Below, piece by piece: positions 44,561 to 54,820 of a stretch of 64,000 bases of DNA. The notes under the pieces are model-generated. The model saw only the letters and a program-made list of their open reading frames with translations, ran no database searches and was not told the DNA's origin. Both the position numbers and the translations under genes were made by a program. The stretch is taken from NCBI GenBank assembly GCA_029721435.1, contig CM056574.1:70165501-70229500 (forward strand), written 5' to 3'. The stretch comes from Gymnothorax reevesii (taxonomy: Eukaryota > Chordata > Actinopteri > Anguilliformes > Muraenidae). The first letter of the stretch is position 1. Each line of letters opens with the position of its first letter.

Positions 44561-45449
44561 AGCAACAATGAACCTTCCCGACTTGCTCCTACCAGCTCCG
44601 CCCCTTTTAGTTAATGTTGCTAAGGCCCACATCTTTGCAGTTCAGTTCCCACAGCACAGAAGAAGTCTGAGCAGAATTCTTGCACGCATATTTCGACAAA
44701 TATTGAGGTTTATTTCATACTGAATGTGTCCAACTTGTCCGGAAAAGTCTTCCAGAGAGGCCTTATCTATTTAATGCAAGGATATACCCATGACATCAAT
44801 TTTTTTTGCAGAAAGGGTGGAGATATTTGAATAACTGTGAAGTAATGGCAATCAATGCAGAAGAGCCAAGCACCCAATAAACAGCACATTTAGATCAAAC
44901 CAGGCAAGGAATCGTACTGCACGTTTAAAGCAGGGTAAGTCGTTTTTCATTCATTTGTTGCCATTACGGAGCTAAAAATTCCACTGGATCCAGTATGTTG
45001 TCTCACTGAAGTTGGCCATGAGTCAGGCAATATGCGAGCTAGACTTTGCAATAAATCACATTACCCAATGCAGCTACCCATGAAACTAGCTACATTAGAC
45101 ATAATCAAGTTATTAATCTAATATTGGTTATATCGGCATTTTCCTCCAAACCAATTTATAGGACAAGCTAACTTAACTCATTTCAGCTAAAGGACTAACA
45201 TCCTGAATCAGCCGACTAGCTACCAAGCCAACTTTCCCCACGTTAAAAGTTTCTAAGCAGATTACTTCATGCTAATACAAAATCCTTCACCATCTGGCTA
45301 CAAGTATTATATTATCCAGTGTTTTGCGAATGCCTGTGCTGGGTGGCACTAAGTAATCGTGCACTTAGCAGAATAACTACTGGTCGGTAGCATGCACAAG
45401 TCCACTGTGTTTGTTGATCCTATTCACATTGAGTTGCGGGTGAGGTCTT
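44561..45449. other. Unannotated stretch
   Basis: Nothing recognised on either strand. Confidence 0.5.
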
Positions 45450-45705
45450 TGTAACGTTGCAAAGTGTCCACCTGTTGCAAATTGTCCGCCCAAAATTCAC
45501 TGTTGCAAAGTGTCTGCCCATTTCAGCTAAATTGATTGCAAAATGTTAGCCATAAATTCATCATTGCAAAGTATCCGCCCGTTTCAACAAAAGTCGTTGC
45601 AAAATGTCCGCTCGTTGCAAAGTGTCCACCCATTTCTGTCAAATTCGTTGCAAAGTGTCCGCCCATGTCGTTGCAATATGTCCAACTATTAGTTTACCAA
45701 GTGTC
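45450..45705 (+). repeat. GTTGCAAAGTGTCCGCCC minisatellite
   Basis: At least eight variants of the 18-base phrase gttgcaaagtgtccgccc occur, some separated by an atttcagctaaattc-like spacer, so a higher-order unit of about 45 bases alternates with single motifs. Not CRISPR-like: spacers are themselves repeated. Confidence 0.75.
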
Positions 45706-46192
45706 CCCATGTCATGCATCAAAAATTATTAATCGACAGTTAGGGCGGGTATTATTGTTTACTTTTTGAGTTGGGTCATAATTCATGTCTTTCAGTCCAA
45801 CTTAAAATGAATTTGATTCATGTTATATCAGTCATAATCTATCTTTCCTCACTAACCATATTAGCGCAACTTCAATCATTTGTAAATCATTTATAAATGA
45901 CATGCCCTTAGTATAGATACTTTATTACTCATTTTCAGCAGCATTGATGACATTAAAGAAGAAACTAACTCAAAATTTTGAATTCCTTGAGCATTTATTT
46001 GGCCACATTTTACACAAAAATGAATATATACAAAACCCAAAACCAGTGAAGTTTGCACGTTGAGTAAATAGTAAATAAAAACAGAATACACTGATTTGCA
46101 AATCGTTTTCAACCTATATTCAATTGAATACACTGCAAAGACAAATTACTTAATGTCCGAACAGGTAATCTTTGTAATTTTTTGCAAATATT

Positions 46193-46441
46193 GAAGAGTT
46201 TGGTTCCAAAACGCAATATATCCATTTTACACATTTTGAGTAAATGAGCTTTTTCTATGTTGGAATCCATTGCATTTTATAGAAAATAACAAACTTTGGC
46301 TATGAAGAAATACACCTAATCGTATGAATTCCTAAAAACAGATTACTGCACCATGTGTAAGAGCCACAGGACTACCAGTCTATGTCATTATCTCAATTTT
46401 TGTAATTTTGGCACTTATTGCGTTTTGGAACCAAACTCTTC
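46193..46441. mobile_element. 249-bp MITE with 25-bp TIRs
   Basis: gaagagtttggttccaaaac at the left and its complement gttttggaaccaaactcttc at the right are perfect inverted repeats (46193-46217 and 46417-46441, with one edge difference). It splits aaatatt|ctcatttgg of the host Tc1 element. Superfamily not assigned. Confidence 0.75.
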
Positions 46442-46635
46442 ATTTGGAATTTGATGCCTGCAACATGTTTCAAAAAAGCTGGCACAAGTGGCAAAAAAGA
46501 CAGAGAGTTGAGGAATGCTCATCAAACACTTATTTGGAACATCCCACAGGTGAACGGGCTAATTGGGAACAGGTGGGTGCCATGATTGGGTATAAAAGCA
46601 GCTTCCCTGAAATGCTCAGTCATTCACAAACAAGG

Positions 46636-47643
46636 ATTGGGCGAGGGTCACCACTTAGTGAACAAATGCGTGAGCTGATTGTCGAACAGTTTAAAAACAA
46701 CATTCCTCAATGAGCTAAAGCAAGAAATTTAGGGATTTCATCATCTACGGTCCGTAATATCGTCAAAAAGTTGAGAGAATCTGGAGAAATCACTGCACGT
46801 AAGCGACAAGGCCGAAAACCAACATTGAATGCCCGTGACCTTTGATCCCTCAAGCGGTACTGCATCAAAAACCGACATCAGTGTGTAAAGGACATCACCA
46901 CATGGGCTCAGGAACACATCAGAAAACCACTGTCAGTAACTACAGTTCGTCGCTACATCTGTAAGTGCAAGTTAAAACTCTACAATGCAAAGCGAAAGCC
47001 ATTTATCAACAGCACCCAGAAACGCCGCCGGCTTCACTGGGCCCAAGCTCATCTAAGATGGACTGATGCAAAGTGGAAAAGTGTTCTGTGGTCTGACGAG
47101 TCCACAATTCAAATTGTTTTTGGAAACTGTGGATGTCGTGTCCCCCGGACCAAGGAGGAAAACAACCATCAGGACTGTTATAGGCGCAAAGTTCAAAAGC
47201 CAGCATCTGTGATGGTATGGGGGTGTATTAGTGCCCAAGGCATGGGCAACTTACACATATGTGAAGGCACCATTAATGCTGAAAGGTACATACAGGTTTT
47301 GGAGCAACATATGTTGCCATCCAAGCAACGTTTTTTTCATGGACGCCCCTGCTTATTTCAGCAAGACAATGCCAAGCCACATTCTGCACGTGTTACAATA
47401 GCATGGCTCCGAAGTAAAAGAGTGCGGGTACTAGACTGGCCTGCCTGTAGTCCAGACCTGTCTCCCATTGAAAATATGTGGCGCATTATGAAGCGTAAAA
47501 TACCACAGCAGAGACCCCGGACTGTTGAACAACTTAAGCTGTACATCAAGCAAGAATGGGAAAGAGTTACAACTGAAAAGCTTCAAAAATTGGTCTCCTC
47601 AGTTCCCAAACGTTTACTGAGTGTTGTTAAAATGGCGATGTAA
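46636..47643 (+). pseudogene. Tc1-like transposase, nearly complete, two TGA stops
   Basis: The frame is full length (336 codons with stop) and never shifts. The start is ATT (IGRGSPLSEQ) where copy 1 has ATG. TGA stops at 46711-46713 and 46843-46845 stand where copy 1 has CGA. HTH ([14 protein letters not shown]) and all catalytic residues are present: LWSDEST, FQQDNAKPHS, CSPDLSPIENMW. It ends LLSVVKMAM. It acted as a cut-and-paste transposase and is now inactive only by the start and two point stops. Confidence 0.9.
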
Positions 47644-48262
47644 CACAGCGGTAAAAAGGCCCCTGTGCCAACTTTTTTGCAATGTGTTGCTGCCTTTAAA
47701 TTCTAAGTTAATGATTATTTGCAAAAAAAAATAAAGTTTCTCAGTTTGAACATTAAACATCTTGGGCTCTAATTTCGTAGACCAGGCGCAGGCGCGGCGC
47801 ATGGGGGGTGCGCCGCGCCAACGGGGTGTGTCCAGGCGTATGTGACAATTTCGTGCCCGGCGTAGCCTGGCGCAAGTACTCCTCTGTCCCGCCTCTGCCC
47901 CTCCTTCCAGCGCAAGTTGGCAAAGAAGGCGTGTTTGGGTATAACACAGCCGAGTCAAATCTTCACCAGTCAAATGAGCTCCTCACCTCACCTTTAATGT
48001 GTTAAAATATAGAAGGCGACCCAGCCGAGTCAAATATTGCTCACTGGCAAGAGAAACGATGGATAGCGTGTTCCTATTATTAGAAACTGTAGCTGCTTAA
48101 AATTTTGGGATTAACATGCATATACAACAAAGCAAGATACGTTACACATTTATTTCCAATATGTGATCTTAACTCAGTACGAGATCATAGCAATCAGGCT
48201 GCATTCCTTTCCCCCACTAAAGACGATAAAACATAGGTGACAATAATAGTAGCCTAGTATTA

Positions 48263-49210
48263 AGCCGCTTGCACACTGGACGCGAAACGAATTTTTCGCT
48301 CGACAGATTGCGTCTTGTGTCCAAAGGTCTGACAGGGTTTTAATAAATCGTCGTGTCCGACAGTCTATTATTGTTTTTAATTTTTTCAAATCTACTGACT
48401 CTTTCAGACATTAAACGTTAATGTTTGATAAGAGGGTTCAGTTCTTCAAGATGAGTACCGAGAATTTCAATCAATGTTTCTATTTAAGCTCTGCTCAGTA
48501 AAGTGAGTCGACACTGGCGCGAGACAATGTACAACGCGTCCGCGTCTGACAGCCAAAAAAAAAAAAGGACGATTAGAACAGATTGATAATGAAATAAAGA
48601 ATAAAAAGAAACATTTTAACAACAGAGCATCCAATGAACACTGCGATTTATTTATTGGCGGGTCATCTTTGTTTGATATCACGTTTGTTGCTGATATATT
48701 TTTATTCTTTATTTCGTTATAAATCTGTTCTCATATCAATACTTTTACTTTTTGCTGGCTGCTGGACATGGAGTAATTTGCATTTCGTGTCGGACAGTCT
48801 TGATCGTGCATGCGATGATTTCTTCACTCTGTCAGTGGTCATGGAATTGATTTGCTCACGCACTATATTATCTCTGCTGTGGAAATAATAATGTGCTCGA
48901 TCCATCTGACTAATTTTCAAAAGAAAGACCGAATAAATACTTATGTCTATCTTCAACGGAAGAAAACAGATGAAAAGGCTAAAAAGACCAAGAAAAGTCG
49001 ATAGCTATCAATTTGAATTTTGTGAAGGCCGAACACAAACATAGCCAAGTTTGCACGTCTAATAATTCCTGGAATACTCGGAAAAACTAGAACTTTTATG
49101 ACTCTCAGACACGGAGCTATATTAAAACCCTGTCCGACTATCGCGTCTTTGCATTGACTTTGTCTGTAATCAGTCGAAAAATTCGTTTTGCGTCCAGTGT
49201 GCAAGCGGCT
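48263..49210. mobile_element. Complete Harbinger-type MITE, 948 bp
   Basis: TIRs AGCCGCTTGCACACTGGACG and complement match over 37 bases with one mismatch, flanked by TTA on both sides (48260-48262, 49211-49213). This is the full-length reference for the family represented by 1-112, 7307-7450 and 39411-39550. No coding. Confidence 0.85.
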
Positions 49211-49234
49211 TTAATGAGCATAGAACGCAAGCAT

Positions 49235-49236
<2 letters not shown>

Positions 49237-49300
<64 letters not shown>
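49237..49300. repeat. (TA)n microsatellite
   Basis: About 31 uninterrupted TA units just outside the MITE; likely polymorphic. Confidence 0.95.
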
Positions 49301-49303
<3 letters not shown>

Positions 49304-50037
49304 CAGTTTGTGGTTGGCTGAGAAAGATGTGAAGTCCTTAGTTTGCATCACAGATTCAGTTGCGTTGATTAAGCCAGGTCAAGTTTCCATTACGCGTGGC
49401 AACCGCCTTTAATCTGACATCTGGACAATCGATATAGATACAATAATTTATGTCCTTATTCAGATAGTTACATTAAATAGTGCTTCCTGTAACTTTTTCT
49501 TGCATTGAAATGTGCCTGACATTCTGTAAACCTGCCTGAGAGATTTCGGTGACGTGTGCGCACTCTGCGCCGGTCAGCCAAATTACCACTGCACGGAAAT
49601 TAAACCAGGTTGGAGTTGGCGAGTTTTCTGCGCAACTCCAGCGGAGTCTTTTTCTACGAAATTGTCACTGCGTCTTGATGAATATGTGACACCCCCCCCT
49701 ACTACGGCGCCACACCCATCTCGGCGCACCTTCGTCTACCGAAGGCTGCGCACCTCACGAAATTACCACTACGCGGGCTGCGCCGTACGAAATTACCACT
49801 GCGCGGGCTGCGCCTCGCTACGCCAGCTGCGCTGCGCCAGGAAATTAGAGCCCCTTGTCTTTGCAGTGTATTCAATTGAATATAAGTTGAAAAGGATTTG
49901 CATTTCATTGTATTCTGTTTTTATCTACGATTTACATAACGTGCCAACTTCACTGGTTTTGGGTTTTCTACAATATTGTTTCATAAACGTACATATGTAC
50001 AATAAATGAATACTAGAGAATATGAATATACTGAGTA

Positions 50038-51503
50038 CAAATGAAAACGCACCACTAATGAAATCTGGAATAGCACCACAGATTGATACGTGAAGTATAT
50101 ACGTATGATGCATTTGAGATAATGAATGATTTAAGAAGACATGTAAACATCATTCAATTTCATTCACGATAATGTTAATGTGCGAGAGAGGTTTAACTGG
50201 TGTAGGGGTCAAACAGGAAAGTCAATAACGGTGCATCGTCGTCGCATGGAGTTGATCAGTCTCTGGATAGTGTTCTGAGGGATAGCATTCCACTTCTGAG
50301 TAAGGGCAACCTCAAGTTCTAGGATGTTGTCCATCTGGCGTCGACGTGAAAGACTTCGTCCATTTTCATCCCATAAGTGCTCGATAGGGGAGAGGTCGGG
50401 TGACAGAGCTGGCCACTGAAGCACGGGGATGTTCTGCTGTGCAAGGTACTGCATGGACACCTTTGCAGTGTGTGCCCTAGCGTTGTCCTGTTGGAACATG
50501 TGGACATCGTGGCGTTGGTTGAAGAATGGCACAACATGGTTCTGCAGCACCTGGTCCCGGTAGTAGACGCCGTTCACCCTTCCTCTGCAGATATGGAGAG
50601 GGGTTCTGTGACGGTAGCTTATTCCACCCCACACCATAACGCTGCCACCACCCCAACGGTCCGTTTGAACGACACAATCGGCGTTATAACGTTCACCACG
50701 TCTCCGCCATACACGTATATGGCCATCCGCGTTCCTTAGGTGAAATCGTGACTCGTCAGAAATGATGACACCGTGCCATTGTCGTAGTCGCCAATTCTGG
50801 TGCCTGTTTGCCCACTGTAGATGCTGGTTTCGGTGACGATCCGTCAATATGGGGTCGAAATAAGGACGTCGTGCACGCAGGCCTGCAGCTCGCAGACGGT
50901 TCCGTACGGTGTTGGGGTGAATGAATCCACATCGTCCTTGGACTTGAGCAGCCGTTCTCGTCACTGGTAGTGTTCGGTCTCGGACATAATCCCGTAAGAT
51001 CTGACGGTCCTGACGTGCCGTTGTCACACGTTGTTGACCCGGTCGAGGACGGTCCCGAGTGCTCCCCATTTGCAGAAACCTTTGATGGAGTCTTGCGATT
51101 GTTGTGTGTGCGCAATGTAGTCATCTGGCAATTTCCCTGGTGCTGGCGCCAATTTGAAGCATGCCTATGAAGCATTCACGTTCCCGTTCAGGGGCTGTAA
51201 GTCGCGGCATAGTGTCGACGTTTCACAAGTGTCAGTGAAGAAGTGAAATTTTATTCGGATTCACATGCTTTTAAAGGCAATGTGTGCACAAATTCAGAGT
51301 GAAATTCATTTTTCCCATGGTGTGCGTGAAGGATGTTGCGTTTTTGCAAAAAATTGCCCAGCGTTACAGTTAACTTGACATTCTCGTATTTCTTGCACCT
51401 GGCATGTCGGGTGACATCACTGTAGTGATGTTGTTGTATAAAAATTATTTTGAAGTTCATTTGAACTTGAATATTGACTTTTCAAATGGTGCGTTTTCAT
51501 TTG
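50038..51503 (-). mobile_element. Tc1/mariner-type transposon (CAAATGAAAACGCACC), nearly intact
   Basis: Perfect 16-base inverted termini CAAATGAAAACGCACC lie at 50038 and 51488-51503, each flanked by TA (50036-50037, 51504-51505). Length 1466 bases. One transposase gene on the minus strand. It lies 70 bases to the right of the Tc1 element that ends at 49968. Confidence 0.9.
50209..51210 (-). pseudogene. Tc1/mariner transposase with a single TGA
   Basis: From ATG 51210 (MPRLTAPERERECFIGML) the frame runs 333 codons to a stop at 50209-50211 without frameshift. The one defect is TGA at 51121-51123 (codon 30), after REIAR in the first HTH; a CGA-to-TGA change would explain it. The next ATG is at 51069 (MGSTRDRPRPG), inside the HTH region. 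The DDE residues are present: IISDESRFHL, FQQDNARAHT and LSPDLSPIEHLWD. It would bind the terminal repeats and cut and paste the element. The C-terminus (MRRRCTVIDF) is complete. Read-through or reinitiation could still give product, but an active enzyme is unlikely. Confidence 0.9.
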
Positions 51504-51720
51504 TACAATAAGATACAAAAGATATAAATGCCACTGAATTATTATTATTTGTATTGAATCAGGTTTTTTTGTAATTGTATGAAGTGATCCTGCAAAATTC
51601 TAAGTAGAAGACAGCCAGGTCGTATGAACAACGCCCTTCCAGTATCTCTTCATTGTTTAGAATATTTGGACTTTGATTTGCATTAAACCTGTCAGGCACT
51701 GTCTTTGCCGGTATATTTGG

Positions 51721-51970
51721 ATGGTAAATGGACTGCATTTATATCACGCCTTTCTAGTCAGATGACACAAAGCGCTTTACAATTATGCCTCCCATCCACC
51801 CTGATGGCAGAGGCTGCCATGCAAGGTACCAACCTGCACATCAGGAGCAGCGTGGGGTTCAATGTCTTGCCCAAGGACACTTCAACACGTTCTCTGGAGG
51901 AGCCGGGGATCGAACCAGGAACCTTCCAATTCCTAGCCTAGCTGTTCTACCTCCTGAGCCATGCCGCCGT
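51721..51970 (-). mobile_element. tRNA-derived SINE with fish-type tail
   Basis: On the minus strand box A TGGCTCAGGAGG (51961-51950) and a perfect box B GGTTCGATCCC (51916-51906) form a pol III promoter. The body (gtgtccttgggcaagacatt, gcatggcagcctctgccatc) leads to a tail reading agaaaggcgtgatataaatg then cagtccatttacc. Both boxes being good, it is a fairly young copy. Confidence 0.85.
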
Positions 51971-52192
51971 ATTTGTTCATCTAATCAATGTAAATAATGT
52001 GTTAATTAACGATATCACTCTCAAACTATTGTTGATAAAGGATGAATCATTTACCCACCATTTAATGCCAACCTTTTGCAGACTTGGTTATAAAATGGGC
52101 CCTAGATTTATCCATATCTGCATTCAATCCACAGTTGAAGTCCCCTCCTATAATTTTATCTACTTTATCCTGAATGTTAATTTACTCTTGGC

Positions 52193-52406
52193 CAGTGCTT
52201 CCCAACTCTCTCCTGAAGGCCCACCTGTCCTGCATGTTTTAGATTTCTCCCTGCTTCAGCACAGGTGATTCAAATGATCAGCTCGATATTAACCCTATGA
52301 AGCCAATTGATAATGCCCTGATTATTTTACTCACCTGTTCTGGAGCAGGGAAAGATCCAAAACAGGAAGGACTGGTGGTGCTCCAGGAGTGGTTTGAGAA
52401 GCACTG
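52193..52406. mobile_element. hAT MITE, 214 bp
   Basis: Ends CAGTGCTTCCCAAC and the inverted GTTTGAGAAGCACTG, with 8-base flanks CTCTTGGC and CTCTAGCC (two differences). This is a well-known type of short fish hAT MITE; the body has caaatgatcagctcg and contains no coding. Confidence 0.75.
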
Positions 52407-52557
52407 CTCTAGCCGACTACATTTAAAAAAGATTGCATTATCTTTTTTCAGTCCACATACATTATCTCACGTTAATCTTTGGTCAGTGTTATGTATGAGT
52501 ATTTTTTGTACAGCATTATATTTCATTTGTAAACAAGCATTCAGAGAATTCATAGTC

Positions 52558-52775
52558 TCGCCCATAGTTATCCGCCAACATGATGACCTTGACCTTGACC
52601 TTTGACCTATGACCCTCAAATTTATGTCATGCCGAAAGACTCTCACAAGGAACCCGCCTGTGTAATATGAAGGCAATCGGCCTCGCGGTTCCAGAGATAT
52701 CAGTCCGGACAGACACACACAGACACACGAAGCGATTACAATAGTCTCGCGAAACCCCTTCGGGGGCTCGACTAA
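52558..52775. repeat. Short repeat bracketed by TAGTCTCGC, with DR1 motif
   Basis: tagtctcgcccatag at the left and tagtctcgcgaaacc at the right are direct. Inside, tgaccttgaccttgacctt then tgacct form clustered AGGTCA half-sites on the minus strand, with a perfect DR1 at 52596-52608, followed by a cagacacacacagacac tail and a ccccttcgggggc hairpin. Confidence 0.5.
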
Positions 52776-52783
52776 TGAAGGTT

Positions 52784-53188
52784 TGTTACATGCCGTTTTG
52801 CTGCCTTGCTGGTCAGCTATATTTATTTTGTTCATTTGGCACCCTCTGGTGGCGTGTCTGTAAAGTCATTAGGAAAAGACTAGTGATTTCTAGAAGCCTC
52901 TGGGACCTTCCTGCTTGGAAGGGGCGGGATTTCCCTAGAATCCTGTGGATCTTTCTAGTAGGTTGCTAGTCAATATAAATGCTGTGATTTTAAGCACAGC
53001 AGAGAGCAGACAGCAGAAGAGAGCAGAGCAGAGCTTTGTTTTGGCAACAGTTAAATAGTGGCATCAGAGTTTTATCAGAGAACTGAATAGTGTATATATT
53101 TTTTTGGACAACTTTTTTTGTGAAGAATAAATTTGTTTTAATTGTACTATCTGGTTTTCTTTGTTGTGATTTTTTTCAAGTCATAACA
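52784..53188 (+). repeat. 5' LTR of Gmr1-like copy 2
   Basis: Begins about TGTTACATGCC and ends CATAACA before AAT and the primer site, the same ending as copy 1. A caatataaatgctgtg TATA-type motif is near 52973 and aataaatttg near 53127 could be the poly(A) signal. No second LTR is in the window to confirm the start. Confidence 0.6.
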
Positions 53189-53191
53189 AAT

Positions 53192-53210
53192 TGGAAGTTC
53201 CACCGAGATT
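53192..53210 (+). other. Primer binding site, tRNA-Gln type
   Basis: TGGAAGTTCCACCGAGATT differs by one base from the complement of the vertebrate tRNA-Gln 3' end (TGGAGGTTCCACCGAGATT), unlike the tRNA-Pro type site of copy 1. Confidence 0.7.
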
Positions 53211-53267
53211 GGATTCACCAAAGATTTTTATTTTAAATCTTGTGACTAGTTGAAAAACCAGCAATCA

Positions 53268-53545
53268 TGACCTTTGATGTGGAAAGTTTTTTGAAAACTC
53301 CAACCCAGCTGGCAAAGAAGAAGGACTTGCTGCAAATAGCCTCAACCCTTGGATTATATGAGGTGAAATCATCAATGAAGAAACAATAAATATTCAACAT
53401 TTTGGTGCAGCATTTCATCGATGAAGATATCTTTGGGGAAGAAGCAGCAGCATTAATTAAAGGTGTGGAAGTGCCTGAAACGGAGCTGCAAAGACTTGAA
53501 TTCCAACTACGCCAAAAACAACTAGAGCTGGAAGAAAGAAGGTTT
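53268..53545 (+). pseudogene. Gmr1-like gag, 5' part (copy 2)
   Basis: ATG 53268 opens MTFDVESFLKTPTQLAKK, similar in layout to copy 1 (MDDFLASPTVEVLKSF). A TAA follows KSSMKKQ near 53387, after which NILVQHFIDEDIFGEE and a charged QLRQKQLELEERR stretch continue in frame until the chromovirus insertion at 53546. Gag is the capsid precursor. Confidence 0.8.
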
Positions 53546-54337
53546 TGTTGGGATTCTGGATTCTGCTTTCATGTTAAGTTCTGTGCCTGGCTCTGCCATG
53601 TTATTGATTCTTGTGTTTAGAGACCACTGACCTTGTCTGACCATTCTTAGATTATGTATTGTGTATTTGGTATTAAGGATTTCCTGTTTTATAATTTTCA
53701 TGTTTTGGTTATCAGTCTCCATGCCATGTTTTGTTTTCATAGCCATGTTTCATGCCATGTTTATTTTCCATGCTTTGCACTTTGTCTCCCCTGTCTTGTC
53801 AGGTGTGTATCTTTGCTCACGGTCCCTTGTCTTGTGTGACACTCATTCGGGTGATTTATTGGTTTCTGGGTTTCAATCTTCTTTCATTATCTCGTGTTCT
53901 TCCTTCCTCTCTCTTTTACTGTCTTACTAACACATACTAACAGTTTATTGTTTTTGCTAAATACTAATCCACACTAACCTTGTATATTTGGACTAACTTA
54001 CTAACAAGCACTTGGGATTGTATAGCTGCACTTACTAATTGACTAATGATCTCTCAGCTGTCGCCCAATTCTAGTCTCCGCCTCCTTGCCTATCCCTAAT
54101 TATCTCTGCTGCAGTTTTCCACTTATATCTCATGCTTTCCTTGTCTTTAGACTATGCACTTTTAGTACTCCTTAACCGGAGCTGTTGTTTTGTACTTAGG
54201 TTTGTCTTGTGATCCCTGTCTGCGTTTGGGCTACAGCCAAATTCATGTAATTAGTTTATTCCTCATGTGTCTCTCCCTAATCTTTGTTCCCACTGATTGC
54301 ACCTGTTCTCCCTGGTCATGTGTTTACCCCGGGTGTG

Positions 54338-54345
54338 TATATAAG
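54338..54345 (+). promoter_or_regulatory. LTR TATA box
   Basis: TATATAAG lies 31 bases before 54369, the first base of the self-priming motif, at the usual distance to a transcription start. The equivalent in the 3' LTR is 59908-59915. Confidence 0.8.
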
Positions 54346-54368
54346 ATGTCTGTTTGGTACACTTTCTT

Positions 54369-54378
54369 GTCAGATCGT
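54369..54378 (+). other. Predicted transcript 5' end, self-primer sequence
   Basis: GTCAGATCGT is the exact complement of ACGATCTGAC at 54810-54819. In Tf1/sushi-type elements the RNA's own 5' end folds onto such a site and primes minus-strand DNA. Transcription start is predicted from the TATA spacing only. Confidence 0.7.
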
Positions 54379-54744
54379 TCTCCCTAGTTTTCTTGTGCTA
54401 CGTTTCTCGCCTCGATATCTCAGTGTTTATCTTTCTGACTGGATTGCCCGACTATTGTTTTTGGTTTGCCCTTTTTGGATATTGTTGCATCTGTGAATTT
54501 TGACCTTTTTTCTGCCCGACCTTGATTTTGTGATTACTGCCCTGGTTTTGGATTCGGACTGTCTTTGGCTTATGAGTTTGTTTCTCCTCCAAACCTACGC
54601 CTGTGTACCGAACCCTTTTTGTCTGACCACGAACTTTGTTATTGGTGCCCTGGTTACGATTCTGGATTACGCCCATTGGATACTGTTTTTGGATTGTGGA
54701 CTTTGTACCGTTGCCAGCTCTGTTGGGGGGTTTCCCCCTTCAGA

Positions 54745-54750
54745 AATAAA
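54745..54750 (+). terminator. LTR poly(A) signal
   Basis: AATAAA followed within about 20 bases by a T-rich stretch; defines the end of R near 54770. The functional copy is the 3' LTR one (60315-60320). Confidence 0.75.
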
Positions 54751-54809
54751 GCCTCCTTTTTGCATTCTACTGGTTGTCGCACTTGGTTCATTTCGTAAAT
54801 CACAACATT

Positions 54810-54819
54810 ACGATCTGAC
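54810..54819 (+). other. Self-priming binding site
   Basis: ACGATCTGAC lies 2 bases after the LTR end and pairs with 54369-54378. No tRNA-type TGG site is present here. Confidence 0.75.
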
Positions 54820-54820
54820 C

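Larger units (their letters stand above)
47764..49853. mobile_element. GGGCTCTAATTTC-ended element with nested MITE
   Basis: Ends GGGCTCTAATTTC and the inverted GAAATTAGAGCCC are perfect, flanked by CTT on both sides (47761-47763, 49854-49856); the Tc1 sequence acatcttgtctttgc is restored when it is removed. Subterminal parts are GC-rich with repeated gcgcaggcgcggcg and cgaaattaccactgcgcgg motifs, so the termini may form extended structures. No transposase found; superfamily not certain. Confidence 0.75.
46031..49968 (+). mobile_element. Tc1-like transposon (CAAAACCC family), copy 2, with nested insertions
   Basis: Left terminus CAAAACCCAAAACCAGTGAA at 46031 and inverted right terminus ending 49968 each have TA outside (46029-46030, 49969-49970). 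A 249-bp MITE (46193-46441) and a 2.1-kb element (47764-49853) interrupt it; removing them restores the contiguous order seen in copy 1. The transposase lies between. Confidence 0.88.
53546..54807 (+). repeat. 5' LTR of the chromovirus
   Basis: U3 53546-54368, R from about 54369, U5 short. TATA at 54338-54345 and AATAAA at 54745-54750. Compared line by line with 59116-60377 at an offset of 5570 bases without finding a difference. Confidence 0.95.

Noticed and set aside
45450..45705. CRISPR-like array
   Set aside because: Spacers are themselves repeats and vary in length, the context is a vertebrate genome, and there are no cas genes.
53654..54496. Several 60-90-codon frames repeated exactly at 59224-60066
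   Set aside because: They are the same sequence because they lie in the two LTRs; they overlap each other in different frames and show no domain.
54500..54820. Upstream extension of the gag-pol frame by 107 codons
   Set aside because: It is LTR sequence (R/U5) and hydrophobic by chance; the transcript-internal ATG at 54821 is the natural start.
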